A stretch of DNA of 64,000 nucleotides from Betaproteobacteria bacterium (lineage in GTDB: Bacteria > Pseudomonadota > Gammaproteobacteria > Burkholderiales > Burkholderiaceae_D): NCBI GenBank assembly GCA_013287275.1, contig JABDED010000004.1, forward strand, positions 1-64,000. Reading direction: 5' to 3'. The notes under the pieces are model-generated. The model made no database searches and was not told where the DNA came from. It was given only the letters and a program-made list of their open reading frames with translations. Of the stretch, positions 8,774 through 16,259 are shown in pieces. A program made the translations under genes and the position numbers. Positions within the stretch are counted from its first letter, which is position 1. Every line of letters begins with the position of its first letter.

Positions 8774-9194
8774 TACTGACTCCACATCCCGGAGCCTGTA
8801 AACGCAAGGATTCAGGTGCATGATCCGGCGCATTCAGGATCACCACTCCGCCACCGCAGTAACCATTGAACTGATAATGTATCGGAGTCGGCACCCGCAC
8901 CACCCATCCGGCCGGCACATCAAGTGCAGGCTGATCGTCTTTGAGGGTATCGCTGATATTTTCGGTGCGCAAAGTATAATCTTGCGCTAGCAGGTAATTT
9001 CGATAACTGAGGGCATTGATCTGCGCAATCACACTTGAACGTTCGCTACGATAACGCAGACTGTCTATCAGTTTTCCTAGTGCCGGGACAGCGAGCGAAC
9101 CCAACAATCCCATCATTGCCAACACGATCAGTAACTCCAGAAGCGTAAAACCGTACTGTCGCGACGCCGATTGCTTATTGCTGTTTGTCGGCAT
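8766..9194 (-). CDS. gspH: Type II secretion minor pseudopilin GspH
   Basis: A 142-aa minor pseudopilin. After a 14-residue leader (MPTNSNKQSASRQY) comes the prepilin motif GFTLLELLIVLAMMG. The ATG at 9192-9194 is preferred over a longer frame that would read back through gspG. The C-terminal half (GYCGGGVVIL and a final CG pair) is compact and could carry a disulfide. The gene starts 20 bases before the end of gspG, keeping the pseudopilin genes tightly packed. GspH normally links the pseudopilus tip to the GspG shaft. Confidence 0.88.
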   Translation of the reverse strand: MPTNSNKQSASRQYGFTLLELLIVLAMMGLLGSLAVPALGKLIDSLRYRSERSSVIAQINALSYRNYLLAQDYTLRTENISDTLKDDQPALDVPAGWVVRVPTPIHYQFNGYCGGGVVILNAPDHAPESLRLQAPGCGVSNE

Positions 9195-9633
9195 GGCTGC
9201 CAGTGGGAACGATACCAATCGCGCCTTCACCATTCTGGTTACCGTCTGGGCCCAGTGAATACAATGCAAATGGTTTCCCCGCCGGGCCAGGTACTGCATA
9301 CATATACGACGCCCCCCATGGATCGGTAGGCAAGTCTTCGTCGAGGTAAGGGCCTTTCCACTTGTTTTTGATTTTTTCGTCCGTCGGAGGGTTATTCAGC
9401 AAGGCCAGCCCTTCGGATTGAGTAGGGAAGCGGCCAAGGTCGAGACGCATGGTTTCTAGTGCGCCTTTCAGCATTTTGACCTGGGTTTGCGCTGTCTGCA
9501 CTTTGGATGAGTCCAGTTTGCCGAATAATTTAGGCCCGACCAGACTCGCTAGCAAACCTATGATCACAAGAACAACTAACATTTCTATCAGCGTAAAACC
9601 CGCTGTGCGGTACATTTTTTTCATCAATTTCAT
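9175..9633 (-). CDS. gspG: Type II secretion major pseudopilin GspG
   Basis: A 152-aa major pseudopilin that builds the pseudopilus shaft. The prepilin motif AGFTLIEMLVVLVIIGLLA lies near the N-terminus. The C-terminal part has the features of GspG, including LGRFPTQSEGL and DPWGASYMY, which carry the conserved calcium-site region. The open frame also allows GTG at 9637-9639, but ATG at 9631-9633 has the better spacing to GAGAG, so I start there. A 145-base gap separates it from gspF, the only real break inside the gsp operon, and that gap holds a 14-bp palindrome. Confidence 0.95.
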   Translation of the reverse strand: MKLMKKMYRTAGFTLIEMLVVLVIIGLLASLVGPKLFGKLDSSKVQTAQTQVKMLKGALETMRLDLGRFPTQSEGLALLNNPPTDEKIKNKWKGPYLDEDLPTDPWGASYMYAVPGPAGKPFALYSLGPDGNQNGEGAIGIVPTGSHADKQQ

Positions 9634-9648
9634 ATTCACTCTCGCTTA

Positions 9649-9662
9649 TCTTGTCGACAAGA
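9649..9662. repeat. 14-bp perfect palindrome just upstream of gspG
   Basis: TCTTGTCGACAAGA is its own reverse complement. It lies 16 bases before the gspG start, within the only sizeable gap between gsp genes. It could be an operator or a small hairpin near the ribosome site that lets the abundant major pseudopilin be controlled apart from gspE/gspF. This is inference from position; no known operator is recognised. Confidence 0.4.
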
Positions 9663-9784
9663 CATATACAGGGCATACATAGCATTGGAACAGCAAAATA
9701 TAGCGACGAGGGAAATACGCTTCGCCTATACTTTGTGCCATTGAGATCCGTCACGCCATTGGTGCGGCGTTGCGTCACTTTACT

Positions 9785-10987
9785 TTAAACAGCGATATCA
9801 CTGAGGCTGGTAATAGCCATCATGATAGCAGCCATGATCAAGCCTATCACAGAGCCTATCAACAAAATCGTGATCGGTTCCAGCATAATCAAAAATCGTT
9901 TCATGCGTTCTTGCCCAGCATTGGTATGCAGTACTGACAAAGTTTTGAGCGTCGTCGACAATTCGCCGGTACGCTCACCGACTCTGACCAGATTCAGCCC
10001 CATAGGGTTCAAAGTCCGATGCATGCCCAGGGATTCGGCCAGTGATTTCCCCCCCTTTAAGTCTTTTACGGCAAGCCCTAATTGCTGCTTCAGTAAGCTG
10101 ATCTGCACTCCACCCTGCGCCAGTTCCATGGCTCTGACTATGGGCACCTTGTTTTCCAACAGGGTCGATAACATCCCTGCCCATCTGCCGATTTCAGTTT
10201 CTATCAACCAAGCACCGATTAAGGGCATACGTGCCAGCCCGTCCCAGAATTTTTGCCGCACTTGCGGTCGCGAAAATAGGCTCGCCAAAAAAAACACGGC
10301 AATCGCCACACCGGCTCCTAGTATCAGCAAATGTTCTTTGACAAACATCCCCGTCTGCAACACCCACACTGAGATGTCCGGCAACTTGCCCTTGCTGTTT
10401 TTTAATAGCCCGGCGAACTTTGGTACGACGACGATAAAAATCAACAAGGTGGCGAGTACCCCGGATACCGCTAGTACGGTAGGGTAAGTCAGTGCATTGC
10501 GCATTTCCTGACGAATTTTTTCTTCGTATTCCATCTGATTCGCACCGTGATGCAAGGAGCTTGCCAGTTTGCCGGTCATTTCACCCGCAGAGACCAGTTG
10601 TATCAGATAGTCAGGAAAGCTGATGCCGCAAGAGGTCAAGGCACGGGATAAATTGCCGCCACCGCGCAACACATGATAAATCTGGGTTGATGCCTGTCCG
10701 ACCGGGGACGCGCCGGCAGCTTCGCTCATGGACTGTATCGCTTCGACCAGAGGCACGCCCGCCGCCAGCAAGGTTGCCAGTTCGCGCACCATCAACATCT
10801 TATCCTGAGCGCTGACGACACGTCGCCCGCTCGCCTGTCTGGCCGCCGGCGACTCGATCGCGTGGAGTGCAATCGGCGTTAAACCTTGCTGTTTGAGTAA
10901 GCGCATCGCATCGGTTTCGTTCGGGGCTTCGATCTGGCCTTTGACCAGGCGCCCATCCGCAGAGCTGGCTTCGTATTGGTAAGCCAT
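9785..10987 (-). CDS. gspF: Type II secretion inner-membrane platform protein GspF
   Basis: A 400-aa polytopic protein with two repeated T2SSF cytoplasmic domains and three membrane helices (about residues 170-190, 225-245 and 375-395). It forms the centre of the assembly platform that GspE drives. Conserved features are visible: ELATLLAAGVPLVEA, SAGEMTGKL in the first repeat, and VRVGERTGEL in the second. Its ATG overlaps the gspE stop by one base (TGATG), so gspE and gspF are translationally coupled. The length is normal for the family. Confidence 0.95.
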   Translation of the reverse strand: MAYQYEASSADGRLVKGQIEAPNETDAMRLLKQQGLTPIALHAIESPAARQASGRRVVSAQDKMLMVRELATLLAAGVPLVEAIQSMSEAAGASPVGQASTQIYHVLRGGGNLSRALTSCGISFPDYLIQLVSAGEMTGKLASSLHHGANQMEYEEKIRQEMRNALTYPTVLAVSGVLATLLIFIVVVPKFAGLLKNSKGKLPDISVWVLQTGMFVKEHLLILGAGVAIAVFFLASLFSRPQVRQKFWDGLARMPLIGAWLIETEIGRWAGMLSTLLENKVPIVRAMELAQGGVQISLLKQQLGLAVKDLKGGKSLAESLGMHRTLNPMGLNLVRVGERTGELSTTLKTLSVLHTNAGQERMKRFLIMLEPITILLIGSVIGLIMAAIMMAITSLSDIAV

Positions 10988-12708
10988 CAGCTCGCCACCT
11001 GATTACTCAACCCAGTCACGCGCATCACTTCATCTATGGTCGTCATGCCGTTACGCGCTTTGATTAGGCCATCTTCCCGCAAATTACGATAGCCATCGCG
11101 TTTGGCTAAAAGATTGACTTCATGCGTAGGCAAGCGCTGCACGATCGCAGCCTGCAACTCGGTAGTGACTTCGACAAATTCATAAATGCCGACGCGACCG
11201 CGATAGCCGGTGTTCTGACATTGCGGACAACCAGTCGCATGGTGCCACTTCGGCGGCTCGGCCATCAAAGCCGGGAAACGTTCCTGCAGCTCCTGCATTT
11301 GTTCAGCAAAGTCGGCGGGCGCCAGTTGCATCAACTCTTCATCGCTTAAGCTTTGGGCGCAATGAGGGCATAAGCGTCGTACCAGCCGTTGTGCCTGAAC
11401 CGCCCGCAGAGATGATGCCACCAGGAAAGGCTCCAAACCCATATCGATCAGACGGTTGAACGCACCTATCGCATCATTTGTATGCAAGGTCGAAAACACC
11501 ATGTGACCGGTCAATGCAGACTGTACGGCAATTTCTGCGGTTTCCAAATCGCGGATTTCACCGATCATGATGATGTCTGGATCATGCCGCAAGATTGCCC
11601 GCAAAGCGCGGGCAAAAGTGTACTCGATCTCGGCATGGGTCTGAATCTGGGTAATTCCATCCATCTTGTATTCGACCGGATCTTCAACGGTGATGATTTT
11701 CTTCTCACGATCATTGGCTTCCGCCAGTGCAGCATACAGGCTGGTACTTTTGCCGGAACCGGTCGGTCCGGTCACGAGGACTATGCCATGCGGCTCTTTA
11801 ATCCATTTGCGGAACTTGTCCAGATGATCCTGTTCCATGCCGAGACGCTTGAGGCTGAAATCCTTGCGTTCTTTGGGCAGTAAACGCAATACAATCGATT
11901 CGCCATGGACACCGGGAATCACGGATACACGAATGTCGATATCGATGCCGCTGGCACGGATACTAATGCGGCCGTCTTGCGGTAAACGCCGCTCCGCAAT
12001 ATCCAGGCCGGAAATCAATTTGATACGCGATACAACGGCATCAAAACGATCGCGGCCAAAACTCATTTTGGTGGTTAGGATGCCGTCAACCCGGAAACGA
12101 ATTTCAAAGCCGTGTTCCTCCGGTTCTATGTGGATATCGGAAGCACCAATATCAATAGCCTGTGCCCACGTATTATTTACCAGCTCAATGACCGGCGCTT
12201 CTTCAGCCAATTCGCGTAAGTGCGCGACTTCATCGGAAAACGCAGCAGAGATGGAATCCGAGCGGATTAGATTGGCGATACGTTCAATATCGCGCGAACG
12301 AACAAAACCCCACTGCAATTGATGTTGCGGGTAAGCATTGCACAGCGTTTCCCTGGCAAAGCTGTTCAAGGGATTGGTGGAGGCGCAGGCGATCGTACCG
12401 TCGGCACTTTCCCATAAAATAATTTCTTGTTCCAATAGCCATTCGGTACTTAATCCGCCAAGCTGGGCCGCCTGCTCGACCAGCTGTGCGGTGGCTGGTA
12501 ACAGGGCCTCGTCCAGCAAGGGAATATCCAACTGTTGTGCCAGCACTGGCAATAAATTGTCTTCGGATATCGCGCCAATACGGATCAAAATTTGCCCAAG
12601 ACGCGCCCCAAGCTGGGGTTGCAGCTGTAATGCGCGTTCTATGTCTTGCTCTAAAACCAGTTGCTTCGCAATTAATAATTCACCAATTGGTGTCAAGTTC
12701 ATGGACAT
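10987..12708 (-). CDS. gspE: Type II secretion ATPase GspE
   Basis: A 573-aa secretion ATPase. The N-terminal domain (about 1-150) contacts GspL. The ATPase core has Walker A GPTGSGKST near residue 315, the Asp-box region (ITVEDPVEY), Walker B-like IIMIGEIRD and the His box (STLHTNDA). A zinc-binding loop with two CxxC pairs (CPHC near 446, CPQC near 496) is typical of GspE and PilB. It powers pseudopilus assembly from the cytoplasm. It starts 8 bases after the SoxZ-like gene. A second ATG two codons in (12700-12702) is also possible. Confidence 0.95.
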   Translation of the reverse strand: MSMNLTPIGELLIAKQLVLEQDIERALQLQPQLGARLGQILIRIGAISEDNLLPVLAQQLDIPLLDEALLPATAQLVEQAAQLGGLSTEWLLEQEIILWESADGTIACASTNPLNSFARETLCNAYPQHQLQWGFVRSRDIERIANLIRSDSISAAFSDEVAHLRELAEEAPVIELVNNTWAQAIDIGASDIHIEPEEHGFEIRFRVDGILTTKMSFGRDRFDAVVSRIKLISGLDIAERRLPQDGRISIRASGIDIDIRVSVIPGVHGESIVLRLLPKERKDFSLKRLGMEQDHLDKFRKWIKEPHGIVLVTGPTGSGKSTSLYAALAEANDREKKIITVEDPVEYKMDGITQIQTHAEIEYTFARALRAILRHDPDIIMIGEIRDLETAEIAVQSALTGHMVFSTLHTNDAIGAFNRLIDMGLEPFLVASSLRAVQAQRLVRRLCPHCAQSLSDEELMQLAPADFAEQMQELQERFPALMAEPPKWHHATGCPQCQNTGYRGRVGIYEFVEVTTELQAAIVQRLPTHEVNLLAKRDGYRNLREDGLIKARNGMTTIDEVMRVTGLSNQVAS

Positions 12709-12716
12709 GCTGAATT

Positions 12717-13025
12717 CTAAATGGTGACGGGAAAAGCTTCGATCGCGGTTTTACCCGAATTATCCAGCCACTCAACTTTGATGGTGTCTTTTTTGAGTAT
12801 ATGCTTTGCCCTGAAAACTAGATTCGGGCGGGATGCCATACCCGGATTGAACTGGGCAGAAAACAGGACGCGTTCATTACAGGTGACGCTGAGTTCCTGT
12901 ATAAAATTTCTATAATTTACTTTTCCGGAATGAGCCTGAACTGCGCTGTCGTCACGAAAAGGGTTATCGATAGACATAGTCATTTCCAGATAGTCATTCT
13001 GGCGTTTAAATGTCATTGCAATCAT
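12717..13025 (-). CDS. SoxZ-like protein in the type II secretion operon
   Basis: A 102-aa protein resembling SoxZ, the immunoglobulin-like partner of the SoxY sulfur carrier. It shares the HFIQELSV-like core (here NFIQELSVTCNERVLFSAQFN), then NPxLxF-like RPNLVFRAK, and the ending IKVEWLDNSGK. The family's HPMETG loop is replaced by NPFRDD. The start ATG lies only 2 bases after the stop of the SoxY-like gene and the stop is 8 bases before gspE, so all three are probably co-transcribed. There is no signal peptide; classical SoxZ also lacks one and is exported bound to Tat-targeted SoxY. No other sox gene is present in the window. The fold assignment is from memory of the family. Confidence 0.7.
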   Translation of the reverse strand: MIAMTFKRQNDYLEMTMSIDNPFRDDSAVQAHSGKVNYRNFIQELSVTCNERVLFSAQFNPGMASRPNLVFRAKHILKKDTIKVEWLDNSGKTAIEAFPVTI

Positions 13026-13027
13026 GG

Positions 13028-13492
13028 TTATTCAGTCAAAAGTTTGTTGTCCAGAGGCACCGCGATTTTGACTTCTTTTTGCGCGGTATAGAGTTTGCCT
13101 CCGGCACGGACCACCAGTTGCAATGTAGTCGTCCCTTTTAATTTAATCTGGGTTTGAATATCGGCTTCTGTACCGACCAGAATATTAAACTGAGCCAGTA
13201 CCGGAGGAACGGTATTGGCAGTCATCAACAACATCATATCTGTACCTGGCAACTCACTACGTAAATGTATGGCAACGCGATCCGGATCCGCACTGATTTC
13301 CGGTACCCCGATCAGCAAACGGTTGCTGGGCTCGAGAGCATCTTTCTCCGGCAAATTCTTCAATGCTTCCGCCGTCGAATTTGCTTCAAACATTTTTCTG
13401 CTGGCAGCAGCGAAAGACAGTTTGGCAAGAAACCCACTGGCTATAGTGACTAATCCGGATAAAATATAAAGACGTCGGGATTTATCTAACAT
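13028..13492 (-). CDS. Cysteine-free SoxY-like protein with Tat-type signal
   Basis: A 154-aa SoxY-like protein. The N-terminus has a twin-arginine motif (SRRLYIL, residues 5-11) before a hydrophobic stretch, so Tat export to the periplasm is likely. The middle follows the SoxY pattern (ADPDRVAIHLRSELPGTDMM, then VPPVLAQFNI and KEVKIAV). True SoxY ends in a GGCGG-like swinging arm whose cysteine carries the sulfur intermediates. This protein ends in DNKLLTE and has no cysteine anywhere, so it cannot act as that carrier. It heads the operon that continues through soxZ-like, gspE and the rest. The ribosome site is weak. Function unknown. Confidence 0.65.
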   Translation of the reverse strand: MLDKSRRLYILSGLVTIASGFLAKLSFAAASRKMFEANSTAEALKNLPEKDALEPSNRLLIGVPEISADPDRVAIHLRSELPGTDMMLLMTANTVPPVLAQFNILVGTEADIQTQIKLKGTTTLQLVVRAGGKLYTAQKEVKIAVPLDNKLLTE

Positions 13493-14162
13493 GTCGGGAA
13501 AGCAATCATTGGAAAAGTAATAGTATCTTAATGCGCATAAAGAAATCCTCTGAAACCCTTTTGGGACGCCAGCAAAGCCGTCACAGCAACTGGCTTCTTG
13601 CCCGCGCCTTCTGCTTTTTTGCAGTGACAGGCACGTACTTTACACGTTTCTTTGCACGTTTATGCCATTGATTTTGTCGACATAACAGGAAATCATCCGT
13701 GACGTCGATGTCAGCAGCTACGATTCGCGTCCAAAAACCGGATACCGATATGCAATCGTATCGACTGAGATTATTGCAAAGACACTGCAAAGGTGCAGCA
13801 AGTGATGGCATGTCTCATGAAAAATCCAAACAAAAACATGAAATAATGTTATTATTGCAACTAAAATACCATTCTTGCTATACTTATGGATTTTACATCG
13901 GAAAAGGCATGTAAAGATTCATTTCAATGCCTGCTGGAGTGCAACAATTTGTATTTTCCAGCATCAGTCTGCAGGCATAAAGTAAAATGCGGGGCGATTA
14001 TTCAAAACCGCCCAACCGCGCTGTGCGGCTCCTAGCCTTATGGTTGTACTGTCTTCGCTACGCCTTGCTATAGCAATTTTGCTTAAGCCATACAATATTT
14101 GTCTCGATTTACCCAATGAATCTTTCTTCTGCAATAAATTCATCTGCTAATCCCCTCCAACA
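13493..14162. other. 670-bp divergent intergenic region between the secretion operon and the polysaccharide island
   Basis: No convincing gene. The minus-strand half next to soxY-like should hold the promoter of the secretion operon. A minus-strand frame of 76 codons at 13581-13811 has a Lys/Arg-rich end but no recognisable family. On the plus strand a promoter-like pair lies at 13855-13884, and overlapping inverted repeats lie at 13928-13977. A short palindrome (TTGCTATAGCAA) lies near 14085. Base composition turns AT-rich here. Confidence 0.5.
13855..13884 (+). promoter_or_regulatory. Candidate sigma-70 promoter for the wzm-wzt operon
   Basis: A -35 like TTGCAA (13855-13860) and a -10 like TATACT (13879-13884) are separated by 18 bases. 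Transcription from here would give a leader of about 270 bases before the wzm start, holding the overlapping inverted repeats at 13928-13977. Assigned by consensus match only. Confidence 0.4.
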
Positions 14163-15005
14163 ATGCGTCTGATCAATTCTTTACTGAGTTTCGCTCAGGC
14201 GCCGTGGACCGTTTTGTGGAAAAACCGGACCTTGCTCTTTCAATTGTGCCAGCGTGATATTAACGCCAGGTATAAGGGCGCGTCCCTGGGCTTAGCATGG
14301 TCGATTTTGTTGCCGCTGATGATGCTAGCGATCTATGCTTTTGTGTTTGGTGAAATCTTCAAATCGCGTTGGGGAAATTTACCTGCGCCACAAACTTGGT
14401 CAGAACGGCTGAGTTTCGCATTGATCCTTTACGCTGGCTTGATTGTTTTCAATTGGTTTGCAGAATGTCTGTCTAAATCGCCGACAATGATATTGAATAA
14501 TGCCAATTTTGTGAAACGCGTCGTATTCCCTCTAGATATTTTGCCGGTTATTCCTGTAGTTATTGGCGCGTTCCATTTCTCCATGAGTTTTGTGGTGTTG
14601 ATGGTGTTTACCGTACTTTCGCCAATGGCATTCAGTTTTTATTGGCTGATGGTACCTATGCTGCTGATTCCTTTTGTCTTATGCCTGATAGGAATTGCAT
14701 GGTTTCTTGCATCGCTGGGGGTCTATTTCCGAGATATGGAACAAGTGATGCCAGTATTGACCAGCGCGTTAATGTTCTTAAGCCCCGTGTTCTATTCAAT
14801 AGAGGTGTTACCCGCTTTTTTTCGCCGCTGGCTGATGGCGAATCCACTGACTTTTATTATCGAAGCATTAAGAAATTTACTATTTTGGCAAACTCTTCCC
14901 AATAAAATCGAAATTGCTCTGCTTTACCTGATGGCGGTCATTGTTTTTTATTTGGGCTTTCTCAGTTTTAAAACCTTGCGTAAAGGGTTTGCCGATGTCC
15001 TCTGA
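14163..15005 (+). CDS. wzm: ABC-2 polysaccharide exporter permease Wzm
   Basis: A 280-aa integral membrane protein with about six hydrophobic segments, of the ABC-2 family that exports finished O-antigen or capsule chains across the inner membrane. It has an amphipathic N-terminus with the family pattern RDINARYKGASLGLAWSILLPL, and a C-terminal region with LSPVFYSIEVLP and NPLTFIIEALRNLL. It is directly followed by its ATPase partner wzt, whose start overlaps its end by 11 bases. The pair shows that the polysaccharide is made by an ABC-transporter-dependent route rather than by a Wzx/Wzy route. Confidence 0.93.
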   Translation: MRLINSLLSFAQAPWTVLWKNRTLLFQLCQRDINARYKGASLGLAWSILLPLMMLAIYAFVFGEIFKSRWGNLPAPQTWSERLSFALILYAGLIVFNWFAECLSKSPTMILNNANFVKRVVFPLDILPVIPVVIGAFHFSMSFVVLMVFTVLSPMAFSFYWLMVPMLLIPFVLCLIGIAWFLASLGVYFRDMEQVMPVLTSALMFLSPVFYSIEVLPAFFRRWLMANPLTFIIEALRNLLFWQTLPNKIEIALLYLMAVIVFYLGFLSFKTLRKGFADVL

Positions 15006-16257
15006 TGTCATGATCCGCGCAACCGGACTGGGAAAGGCTTTTACTCTGGATGCTAGCCCGTTGAAGCAATTGCTCGCGCAATTGATGCCAGCAGCCCGAG
15101 CCTCGCATGAATTTTGGGCCTTGAAAGCGCTTGATCTGACGGTTCAGCGCGGTGACGTAATCGGTATTATTGGTCAAAACGGTTCTGGCAAATCCACGTT
15201 ACTGCAAATGCTGTGCGGCACCCTCACACCTACTTGTGGCGAAGTTCAAGTGAATGGGCGCTTAGCGGCATTGCTGGAACTAGGTGCTGGCTTTAATGCC
15301 AACTTTACTGGTTGGGAAAATATACGCTTAAGTGCATCCCTATATGGGTTGAGTGCCGAGGAAGTAGAGCGAAAACTACCTGCAATAGAAGCGTTTGCCG
15401 ATATCGGTGAATTTATTAACAAGCCGGTAAAAACTTACTCAAGTGGTATGTTTGTTCGCCTTGCCTTCGCTGTCATTGCCAATATCGACGCCGATATTTT
15501 AGTAATTGATGAGGCGTTGGCGGTCGGGGATGTATTTTTCACTCAAAAATGTATGCGCTTTTTGAAGGAATTCGCAAGGAGAGGAACAATTCTCTTCGTC
15601 AGTCACGATAGCACCAGTGTAGTTAGCCTTTGCAACAAAGCGCTATTGCTCGATCATGGACAGTTACTGGCGGTCGGCGCCCCGAAGACAATAACTGAGT
15701 ATTATCTCAAGAGGCAATATGATAGACGCCAAGCAATAGATACTGGAGGGGTGCCGGTTTCATCTGAAACGAAAGCCAGTCAAATCGCTGCGACTGCATC
15801 TTTCGAACAAAACAGCTTCGGCTTAGGTGGTGCGACAGTAACCCATTGCATCGTGACTGACGAAAAGGGGCACCCCGTGTTACAAGTCAATGGTCCAACA
15901 AAACTACGGCTGGTAATTCAAGTCTTTGCTAACGCTGCAATTGCTAAACCTATTGTGGGATTCTCAGTGAAAGACCGGCTTGGACAGGTTCTGTTTGGTG
16001 GGAACACTGAGAATTCACTTTCCAGTATCGATCCATTAACCGCTGGGCAGTCTGTTGAGACAACCTTCGACATCACTGTGCCCGGATTAGCACTCGGTGA
16101 TTACATGGTAAGCGTTGCTGCTGGAGAAGGAACGGCTACGGACCATGTCATGCACCATTGGATACACGATGCTTATCCTTTCCGGTCCGCATTACCCGTT
16201 CAAAGTGGAATGATAGAGCTTCCCATTGAACAAGTTAGCTTTAGGACGCTCAATTAA
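14995..16257 (+). CDS. wzt: ABC polysaccharide exporter ATPase Wzt with C-terminal binding domain
   Basis: A 420-aa protein. Residues 1-240 form the ATPase with Walker A GQNGSGKST, a signature region YSSGMFVRLAFA and Walker B ADILVIDEALAVGD. Residues from about 275 to the end form an extra beta-rich domain like the one that in E. coli O8/O9a Wzt recognises the capped non-reducing end of the O-chain. I start at ATG 14995 (MSSDVMI) because it has an AAAGGG ribosome site and a short overlap with wzm. The presence of the C-terminal domain predicts that chains carry a terminal modification, and the next gene supplies a methyltransferase that could make it. Confidence 0.93.
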   Translation: MSSDVMIRATGLGKAFTLDASPLKQLLAQLMPAARASHEFWALKALDLTVQRGDVIGIIGQNGSGKSTLLQMLCGTLTPTCGEVQVNGRLAALLELGAGFNANFTGWENIRLSASLYGLSAEEVERKLPAIEAFADIGEFINKPVKTYSSGMFVRLAFAVIANIDADILVIDEALAVGDVFFTQKCMRFLKEFARRGTILFVSHDSTSVVSLCNKALLLDHGQLLAVGAPKTITEYYLKRQYDRRQAIDTGGVPVSSETKASQIAATASFEQNSFGLGGATVTHCIVTDEKGHPVLQVNGPTKLRLVIQVFANAAIAKPIVGFSVKDRLGQVLFGGNTENSLSSIDPLTAGQSVETTFDITVPGLALGDYMVSVAAGEGTATDHVMHHWIHDAYPFRSALPVQSGMIELPIEQVSFRTLN

Positions 16258-16259
16258 AA

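Noticed and set aside
13581-13811. 76-codon minus-strand frame with a Lys/Arg-rich end
   Set aside because: No family recognised, no ribosome site; the basic tail alone is not enough to call a gene.
13900-14162. JUMPstart/ops element before the polysaccharide genes
   Set aside because: The GGCGGTAG-type ops core is not present in the leader.
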